Origin: Fibrobacter sp. | Lineage (GTDB): Bacteria; Fibrobacterota; Fibrobacteria; Fibrobacterales; Fibrobacteraceae | DNA: 14,166 bases | Assembly: GCA_021443065.1 (NCBI GenBank) | Contig: JABUUR010000524.1 | Location: 1-14,166, forward strand | Direction: 5' to 3' | Shown here: in pieces, positions 8,695-14,166 of the stretch | Layout of the letters: every line of letters starts with the position of its first letter | Numbering within the stretch: the stretch's first letter is position 1 | The notes under the pieces: generated by a model | Database searches by the model: none | What the model was told of the DNA's origin: nothing | What the model saw: only the letters and a program-made list of their open reading frames with translations | Translations under genes and position numbers: made by a program

Positions 8695-9366
8695 ATGAAA
8701 AAGTTTCTGTTCACATTGTTCGCCGCGGTTACCCTGCTCTGCACCCAGGCCATGGCCGATGAACACTGGCCCAAGACTTACTTTATCGAAGTAGGCTGGG
8801 GGCTTGCCTACTCCACCGGCGACCTGAACAGCACAACCCTTCATACCAAGGACACCCTGGACAAGAAACTGGACATTTACATGCCGGATCTAGGCCTGTT
8901 GACGGCGCCGGACTTTACCGTGGGCGTAAACATCTGGGCCTTTACCCTGGCCGTAAATTTCAACTACTGGAAAGGCAATACAGAACTTTCAAAGTTCGAA
9001 AACGACGACGAGGTCAGCACCCGCATGTGGCGCCTGGGGCTGGAATTCACATACAACCTGCTCTACCCCGACAACTTTCAAATCGGCCTGGGCGGTGGGT
9101 ATTCCTACACCAACGTAAAGACCAAGGACTCCGCCCTGGACGCCCACGGTGATTCCATGAGTTCGGAAATCATGGGCTCGGGCCTTGCGCTGGTGGCAAA
9201 CGTCCGTTACTACTTCACAAAGAATCTCGTATTGGCCCCCACAATCAAGATTTTCGGGAACTGGTTCAAGGATGTCTACACAACTCGTTCCGAAATTCAA
9301 GACGTGACCCCCTATATGTGGCAAACGTTTTTCTTCGCCTCTATTTCATTTCAATACCAATTCTAG
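8695..9366 (+). CDS. Putative outer-membrane beta-barrel protein, family not recognised
   Basis: 223 residues with a Sec signal peptide at 1-21 (cleavage after AMA, mature protein starting at Asp22). The mature part has alternating hydrophobic/aromatic strands such as YFIEVGWGLAYS, FTVGVNIWAFTLAVNFNYW, GLEFTYNLL, FQIGLGGGYSYT and ALVANVRYYF. It ends in the aromatic C-terminal strand ISFQYQF, whose final Phe is the usual BamA recognition signal. This points to a small barrel of roughly 8 strands in the outer membrane, comparable to the OmpW/OmpX-size range. I recognise no specific family. Cys16 lies in the signal peptide but lacks a good lipobox, so it is not called a lipoprotein. The ATG lies 10 nt after the nadA stop and has no Shine-Dalgarno sequence. 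A second outer-membrane protein follows after 9 nt, so the two are probably made together. Function unknown. Confidence 0.8.
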   Translation: MKKFLFTLFAAVTLLCTQAMADEHWPKTYFIEVGWGLAYSTGDLNSTTLHTKDTLDKKLDIYMPDLGLLTAPDFTVGVNIWAFTLAVNFNYWKGNTELSKFENDDEVSTRMWRLGLEFTYNLLYPDNFQIGLGGGYSYTNVKTKDSALDAHGDSMSSEIMGSGLALVANVRYYFTKNLVLAPTIKIFGNWFKDVYTTRSEIQDVTPYMWQTFFFASISFQYQF

Positions 9367-9375
9367 CGGTTCAAC

Positions 9376-10314
9376 ATGAAAAACATCATCAAAGTTCTCT
9401 CGCTATTCCTGATGGGCGCAGCCATCACCGCAAACGCAACCGACAGCAAAGGCTGGGCGACCACCGACGAATCCCTGGACGCATTCTACAAGATTAACAA
9501 TCGCTCCGGGTACGTAAAGCCCATCATCGACAACGTGGGCAACGTGTTAAACAGCAACTGGTACGCCAGCGCCTCCATACCCAAGAGTTTCGCCTTCGAG
9601 GCAGGCCTCCCCTTCGCCCTAGTCCCCATCGCAAGCGGCGACAAAGTGTACAGGCAAAAGGCACTGTTGAGCACCATCGAATTGCCCACCATTTTCGGCG
9701 ACAAGGGTTTGCCCTACGATGTATCAAAAATCTATGGCAACGAAACCTTGAACAGCCTTCCCCTCTTCACTTATCCGTATCTTCAAATGGCGTTCAGCTA
9801 TTATCACGCACGCCTGGTTCTCCGCGGCATGTGGCTACCCCCCATTAGCGAACTGAAGGGTTTCAGCCTGCTGGGCATCGGCGCCCAGTACAGTTTCGGT
9901 CACCTGTTCCAAAAGCAGTTGCCCCCCGTTCTCCAGACCTTGGATGTGAGCGTCGTTTTCGGCTACAGTTCCAGCACCATCAAGTACCAGCCCAAGACAC
10001 ACAACGGCCCCCTCGTACTTGACCTGACCGGCATTATTGCCGACCTGGTGATCGGCTACAAGCCCATTAAAGAGATGGAACTCATGTTGACCTTGGGCTA
10101 CCAGTACGCCAACATGGAGTCTTCCGGCAAGCGCAACGTACTCAGCCCCGATTACGATTTGGCAGTCAAGGGCAATTGCGGATTCAAGTTCGGCTTCGAA
10201 GTGGCATTCACCCTGGGCAATTCCTTCCATCCGGTCATCGGTTTCGATTACTCCGGCAAGTCCAGCTTTACCACCAACATCCTTTATTTCCAGCAGCAGT
10301 TCGGCAAGGAATAA
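9376..10314 (+). CDS. DUF6588-like outer-membrane protein
   Basis: 312 residues with a signal peptide at 1-21 (cleavage after ANA). The segment around residues 48-75, with VKPIIDNVGNVLNSNWYASA followed by FAFEAGLPFALVPI, resembles the N-terminal part of DUF6588 proteins of Bacteroidetes, where a GxGxxLNxGWY-type motif precedes beta-strands. The rest is a series of amphipathic strands (FSLLGIGAQYSFG, LDVSVVFGYSSS, ELMLTLGYQYA, FKFGFEVAFTLG, HPVIGFDYSG), consistent with a barrel. It ends in QQQFGKE, not in a terminal Phe, which is less canonical than in the preceding protein. The gene starts 9 nt after that protein's stop with at best a weak ribosome site. The family label is from memory of the motif and is uncertain; secretion to the outer membrane is well supported. 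Function unknown; a porin or surface transport role is only a guess. Confidence 0.72.
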   Translation: MKNIIKVLSLFLMGAAITANATDSKGWATTDESLDAFYKINNRSGYVKPIIDNVGNVLNSNWYASASIPKSFAFEAGLPFALVPIASGDKVYRQKALLSTIELPTIFGDKGLPYDVSKIYGNETLNSLPLFTYPYLQMAFSYYHARLVLRGMWLPPISELKGFSLLGIGAQYSFGHLFQKQLPPVLQTLDVSVVFGYSSSTIKYQPKTHNGPLVLDLTGIIADLVIGYKPIKEMELMLTLGYQYANMESSGKRNVLSPDYDLAVKGNCGFKFGFEVAFTLGNSFHPVIGFDYSGKSSFTTNILYFQQQFGKE

Positions 10315-10343
10315 GGTTCGCAGCAAAATAATTGCGTAAAAAA

Positions 10344-10348
10344 GAAGG
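10344..10348 (+). promoter_or_regulatory. Ribosome binding site of cstA
   Basis: GAAGG 6 nt before the ATG at 10355, in a 40-nt A-rich gap. It supports the chosen start. I see no convincing promoter or terminator in the gap. Confidence 0.55.
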
Positions 10349-10354
10349 CATCAC

Positions 10355-11890
10355 ATGATTACATTCCTTATTGGCGTCGCCATCCTTATAGTCGGCTACT
10401 TCACTTATGGAAAATTCGTAGAACGCATCTTCGGACCCGACGATCGTAAACCGCCAGCCCTCGCCAATCCCGACGGAGTGGACCGCGTAGTCCTCCCCCA
10501 CTGGAAAAACGTGCTGATCCAACTTTTGAACATCGCAGGCATCGGCCCTGTCATCGGTGTCATTCTCGGCATCAAGTTCGGCCCCATCGTCTTTATCTTG
10601 CTGCCCCTGGGTAACGTGTTGGGCGGAGCCGTCCACGATTACTTCAGCGGCATGGTGAGCATGCGCAACAACGGTTACAACGTTCCCGCCCTCTCTCGCA
10701 AGTTCATGGGCAAGGGTCCATCCAAAATCGTAATGGCATTGATTTCCCTGGCGTTGATTCTTGTTGGAGCAGTGTTCACAAACACCCCTGCCCAACTGAT
10801 CAACACCCCCATTCTTGTGGGCGATGCAGTAAGCCCCACCCTGTTCTGGATTGCCATTGCGGCCATTTTCATTTACTACTTCCTGAGCACGTTCTTCCCC
10901 ATCGACAAGATTATCGGACGCATCTACCCGGTGTTTGGCGGTTTGCTGATTCTTGCTTCCGTGGCCATTTTCATCGGTATCATCCCCAACATCGGAGTTC
11001 TTTCCGAAATTTCCCTGTCTGATTTTGCAGGCAATTTCAGCCAGCATCCGGCAAAGCTGCCCATTATTCCCATGTTGTTCGTCACCATCGCCTGCGGCAT
11101 CATCAGCGGTTTCCACAGCACCCAGAGTCCCCTGGTGGCCCGTACCGAAAAAAGCGAACATCTCGGCCGTCAGACATTCTACGGCATGATGATTGTCGAA
11201 GGCCTTATCGGCATGGTCTGGGCAGCCGGCGGTATGTTCATTTATCACCAGATGCCTGAACTCATTACCGGAGCCAGCGGCGTCAAGGTATTGAGCACCC
11301 TGGTCTCCACAGTCATCCCCTTCGCCCCTATTTCTGCACTAGTTGTCATTGGAGTCATAGTCCTTGCCATTACCAGCGGCGACACCAGCCTTCGCAGCCT
11401 GCGCCTTACCTTTGCAGAGCTTCTGGACATCGACCAGTCTTCCACCAAAAACCGCCTTATGCTCACGGTACCCATGTTCGCCATTTGCGCGGCAATCATC
11501 TTCTGGAGCAACCTGAACCCCGAAGGTTTCAACATCCTGTGGAATTACTTTAGCTGGAGCAACCAGCTGATGGCCGTGTGCAGTCTTTGCGTTTCCGTGG
11601 TATATCTCCGCAGCAAAAACAAGAATTTCTGGGTAGCCCTAGGCCCCTGCCTGTTCATGAGTTTCATCTGTTTCGACTACATCCTGTGGGTCAGCCCCGA
11701 CAACCTGAAGGGAGCCCCCCTGGGATTCGGATTGAACTACAACACGGCCTTGGTCTTGGCGGTCATCCTCTCGGCACTTCTCGGTTCCTGGCTTGTAAAG
11801 CGGGGAAAGAAACTTTCAACCATGGAAGGTTTCGATGCCGACAAATGGGACGAATCCAAGGACATCAAGAACAATTACCATCCTAAGTAA
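10355..11890 (+). CDS. cstA: Carbon starvation protein CstA family transporter (short form)
   Basis: Inner-membrane protein of 511 residues with about 13 hydrophobic segments. CstA-family proteins in enterobacteria (CstA, BtsT) take up peptides or pyruvate; the substrate here is not known. Family signatures are clear: LLNIAGIGPVIGVILG at 57-72, GNVLGGAVHDYFSGMVSMR at 86-104, GFHSTQSPLVARTEKSEHLG at 252-271 and TSGDTSLRSLRL at 340-351. The C-terminal part (about 365-480) holds the last four helices, corresponding to the CstA 5TM region. The protein is about 200 residues shorter than E. coli CstA (701), as in the short-form proteins of many anaerobes. The soluble tail (482-511) is charged. It follows the DUF6588-like gene by 40 nt. 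Its TAA stop overlaps the recD2 ATG by one base, an odd partnership because the two functions are unrelated. Confidence 0.93.
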   Translation: MITFLIGVAILIVGYFTYGKFVERIFGPDDRKPPALANPDGVDRVVLPHWKNVLIQLLNIAGIGPVIGVILGIKFGPIVFILLPLGNVLGGAVHDYFSGMVSMRNNGYNVPALSRKFMGKGPSKIVMALISLALILVGAVFTNTPAQLINTPILVGDAVSPTLFWIAIAAIFIYYFLSTFFPIDKIIGRIYPVFGGLLILASVAIFIGIIPNIGVLSEISLSDFAGNFSQHPAKLPIIPMLFVTIACGIISGFHSTQSPLVARTEKSEHLGRQTFYGMMIVEGLIGMVWAAGGMFIYHQMPELITGASGVKVLSTLVSTVIPFAPISALVVIGVIVLAITSGDTSLRSLRLTFAELLDIDQSSTKNRLMLTVPMFAICAAIIFWSNLNPEGFNILWNYFSWSNQLMAVCSLCVSVVYLRSKNKNFWVALGPCLFMSFICFDYILWVSPDNLKGAPLGFGLNYNTALVLAVILSALLGSWLVKRGKKLSTMEGFDADKWDESKDIKNNYHPK

Positions 11891-14031
11891 TGGAACTCAA
11901 GGGCTCCGTAAAATCAATCACCTTCCATAGCCCGCAAAATGGTTTTACCGTTTTGCGCGTTACGGACGCGGATACCAAAAAGGTGGTGGTGGTTACGGGG
12001 ACATTTCCCGACCTTACGGTAGGCGAACAGCTCGTCTTGGAGGGGGAATGGGGCAAGCACCCCAAGTACGGAAAGCAGTTCCAGGCACACCGTTTTGAGT
12101 TAACGGTAGCAGCAGACGATAGCGACATCGTCACCTACCTGGGCAGCGGACTGTGCCAAGGCATAGGTCCCAAGACTGCCCAGAACATCTACGATGTCTT
12201 TGGAGAACGGACCTTCGATATTCTGGACAACCATCCTGAAATTTTTCGCAGCAAAAAAATTAAGGGTTTACCCGCCGCAAAAGTGGAGCATTTCCTCGCC
12301 CGATGGCAAGAGGCTCGCCACAGCCGCAACACCATGCTGTTCTTGTACAACCACGGCATTATGGGGAGCACCGCAAAAAAAATCTGCTCAAAATTCGGTT
12401 CAGATACAATCAATAAGATTCGGGAAAACCCTTACATGCTTTGTGAAGAAATATACGGCATCGGGTTCCTGAAGGCCGACGAAATCGCCATGAAGGTGGG
12501 CGTACCCAAGGATAGCCCCAAGCGCCTGCAAGAGGCTCTGCTTTACACCTTGCAAGAGGCATCCATAAGCGACGGGCACACGTTTCTTCCCAAGGACCAC
12601 CTGTTAAGCCGCACTTTCCGCAATCTCCGTTTGGAGATAGAGGACGACGATACAGTCAACAGGCTCATAGATGTATTTGAGCAGACTTGTTCCAACGGAA
12701 GAATCCGCAGGGTAGATGACGACTGTTTTCACCCCATGCTTTTCAATGCGGAACAGCGGATTGCAGACAACATTTCTCGACGATTCCAGATGAACGACCT
12801 CCCTACGGAAGGTTTCGACCACGCCCTGGTGGACTGGGAGCGGGAACATAAGTTCGCATTCGACCCCACACAGCGAGAAGCTATCGGCAAGGCCCTGGGC
12901 CACAAGATTTTCATTATCACAGGGGGCCCAGGCACGGGCAAGACTACAATCCTAAAAGGCATCATCCATCTTGCCCGTAAAATGGACGAGTCCATTTGCC
13001 TTGCCGCCCCCACGGGCCGCGCCGCCAAGCGCATGAGCGACGTATGCGGCGAAAAAGCCAGCACCATCCATCGGCTTCTGGAAATGGACCCGGTAACAAA
13101 CAAGTTCAAAAAGAACGCCGAAAACCAAATCCAGTGCAAATTGTTGATTGTAGACGAATTCAGCATGGTGGATACCTGGCTTGCCGCGGCCCTCTTAGAT
13201 GCAGTAAGTTTTCACACGCGAATCGTTCTTGTGGGCGATGCCGACCAGTTACCCAGCGTAGGCCCTGGCAACGTGCTCAACGACTTGCTGCGTTGCCCCC
13301 AAATTCCCAGCGTGCGGTTGCAGCACATCTTTAGGCAATCCGGCGGCAACGACATTGCAGACAAGGCAAGCAAAATCAACCAGGGAATCGTCCCCACACC
13401 TCCCGACGGACCCAACTTTCACTTTATGCCCTACAACGACGACGAAGAGGCGAAAGCCATATTGCAATCGTTGGTGGCCACAGGTGTAAAAAGCAAACTG
13501 GACATCAACCTGATGGAAGACTTGCAAATTCTTTGCCCCATGCGCAAAGGCTCCTTAGGCATTTTCGAGTTGAACACGTTCCTGCAAGACCTGCTAAATC
13601 CAGATGCCGCCCGTCACAAAATTGCGGGCACCAACTGGAGCGTAGGCGACCGCGTAATGCAAATGAAAAACAACTACGAAAAGAACGTCTTTAACGGCGA
13701 CGTAGGCATCATACAAAAAATCACGAAGGACAAAAAATTCACGGTTTCCTTTGACGACAGGAACGTGGAATACGAAAACGAAGAAATCGACGAACTGTCC
13801 TTGGCCTACGCCTGCACGATCCACAAAAGCCAAGGCAGCGAATACCCCGCCGTCATCGTCATCCTGGACAGCAGCCACTACATCATGCTGCAACGCAACC
13901 TGATATACACCGCCATTACCCGCGCCAAGGGCCACGTGTGGATTCTTTCCGCCCCCGGAGCCTTCTACCAGGCCGTGCGCAACAGCCGCAGCAGCAAACG
14001 CTTCACCCGCCTCACCGAGCGCCTCTCCTAA
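11890..14031 (+). CDS. recD2: RecD2-type ATP-dependent DNA helicase
   Basis: SF1 5'-3' DNA helicase of 713 residues, the RecD-like protein found in organisms with or without RecBCD and linked to DNA repair. An N-terminal OB-like domain (about 1-75) and a helix-hairpin-helix region with GLCQGIGPKTAQNIY (87-101) and IYGIGFLKADEIA (188-200) are typical of RecD2 and absent from RecBCD RecD. Walker A is GGPGTGKTT at 345-353 (Lys351). Further motifs are APTGRAAKRM (373-382), Walker B VDEFSM (421-426), VGDADQLPSVGPG (448-460), the SH3-like insertion NWSVGDRVMQMKNN (582-595), TIHKSQGSEYP (643-653) and YTAITRAK (673-680). All motifs look intact, so the enzyme should be active. The ATG shares its A with the cstA stop (TAATG) and no Shine-Dalgarno sequence is visible, so translation is probably coupled to cstA. 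The repeat array begins 8 nt after the stop. Confidence 0.96.
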   Translation: MELKGSVKSITFHSPQNGFTVLRVTDADTKKVVVVTGTFPDLTVGEQLVLEGEWGKHPKYGKQFQAHRFELTVAADDSDIVTYLGSGLCQGIGPKTAQNIYDVFGERTFDILDNHPEIFRSKKIKGLPAAKVEHFLARWQEARHSRNTMLFLYNHGIMGSTAKKICSKFGSDTINKIRENPYMLCEEIYGIGFLKADEIAMKVGVPKDSPKRLQEALLYTLQEASISDGHTFLPKDHLLSRTFRNLRLEIEDDDTVNRLIDVFEQTCSNGRIRRVDDDCFHPMLFNAEQRIADNISRRFQMNDLPTEGFDHALVDWEREHKFAFDPTQREAIGKALGHKIFIITGGPGTGKTTILKGIIHLARKMDESICLAAPTGRAAKRMSDVCGEKASTIHRLLEMDPVTNKFKKNAENQIQCKLLIVDEFSMVDTWLAAALLDAVSFHTRIVLVGDADQLPSVGPGNVLNDLLRCPQIPSVRLQHIFRQSGGNDIADKASKINQGIVPTPPDGPNFHFMPYNDDEEAKAILQSLVATGVKSKLDINLMEDLQILCPMRKGSLGIFELNTFLQDLLNPDAARHKIAGTNWSVGDRVMQMKNNYEKNVFNGDVGIIQKITKDKKFTVSFDDRNVEYENEEIDELSLAYACTIHKSQGSEYPAVIVILDSSHYIMLQRNLIYTAITRAKGHVWILSAPGAFYQAVRNSRSSKRFTRLTERLS

Positions 14032-14038
14032 CCCTCAC

Positions 14039-14166
14039 TGTCATCCCGGCCACCGCTTGCTTTGTCATCCCGGCCACCGCGCCGGGATCTACTCTGTATT
14101 GACCCGGGATCCCCCCCCCCGCCCTGTCATCCCGGCCACCGCGCCGGGATCTACTCTGTATTGACC
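14039..14166. repeat. Hairpin repeat array: one partial and two full 42-bp copies
   Basis: Two identical 42-bp copies lie at 14063-14104 and 14125-14166 (period 62 bp). A truncated copy of the first 18 bp lies at 14039-14056. Each full copy contains the perfect inverted repeat ATCCCGGC-(6 nt)-GCCGGGAT (first copy 14067-14074 with 14081-14088). The 20 bp between the full copies include a run of ten C (14111-14120). The array starts 8 nt after the recD2 stop and reaches the window edge, so its full length is unknown. It resembles dispersed REP-like intergenic elements. I believe similar TGTCATCCCGGC elements are frequent in Fibrobacter genomes, but this is from memory. No T-tract follows the hairpin, so it is not a classical terminator, though it may protect the 3' end of the transcript. 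Confidence 0.85.

Noticed and set aside
8740..8742. Cys16 of the 223-residue outer-membrane protein as a lipoprotein site
   Set aside because: The preceding TLL does not fit a lipobox (no small residue at -1), while a normal signal peptidase I site AMA lies at 19-21.
10315..10354. Promoter in the gap before cstA (TAATTGCG)
   Set aside because: It deviates from TAnnTTTG at two of the four conserved end positions, and no -33 element is visible.
10268..11248. Minus-strand open frame of 326 codons opposite cstA
   Set aside because: It is rich in His, Asp, Gly and Gln, has no domain, and is fully antisense to the conserved cstA coding sequence.
14039..14166. CRISPR array at the right edge
   Set aside because: Only two full copies are present, the single spacer-like interval is 20 bp of low complexity with C10, the unit is a perfect hairpin, and no cas gene is nearby.

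Overview
The window carries ten protein-coding genes in two divergent groups and ends in a short repeat array. Weak Shine-Dalgarno usage, exact Bacteroides-type TAnnTTTG promoter elements directly in front of two start codons, a DUF6588-like outer-membrane protein, and the ATCCCGGC...GCCGGGAT intergenic repeat suggest a Gram-negative bacterium of the Fibrobacteres/Bacteroidetes (FCB) group. A Fibrobacter-like organism is my best guess; no rRNA or marker gene in the window proves it.

Left part (1-4932, minus strand): an exopolysaccharide/capsule operon transcribed right to left in the order wzc (tyrosine autokinase and copolymerase), rfbA/rmlA (glucose-1-phosphate thymidylyltransferase), rfbC/rmlC (dTDP-4-dehydrorhamnose 3,5-epimerase), wzb-like low-molecular-weight tyrosine phosphatase, and wza-like outer-membrane export lipoprotein. 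The last gene runs off the left edge. Kinase, phosphatase and export channel form the usual Wzx/Wzy-type export control set. Two dTDP-sugar genes lie inside it; their partners rmlB and rmlD are not in the window. Spacing is tight (1-nt overlap to 23 nt), so one transcript is likely.

An 85-bp divergent intergenic region (4933-5017) separates this operon from the plus-strand genes.

Right part (5018-14031, plus strand): a DUF3516-type DEAD/DEAH helicase. After 58 bp with its own promoter come nadA (quinolinate synthase), an uncharacterised outer-membrane beta-barrel protein, a DUF6588-like outer-membrane protein, a short-form CstA peptide/pyruvate transporter, and recD2 (SF1 DNA helicase). From nadA to recD2 the gaps are 10, 9, 40 and -1 nt, which suggests one transcription unit with no obvious functional theme.

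Right edge (14039-14166): one partial and two identical 42-bp copies of a GC-rich hairpin repeat with a 62-bp period, with a C10 tract between the two full copies.

I found no CRISPR array, tRNA, rRNA, insertion sequence, phage gene or recognisable defence system. Most genes belong to known families. The least described parts are the two outer-membrane proteins, the DUF3516 helicase and the apparently leaderless promoters.
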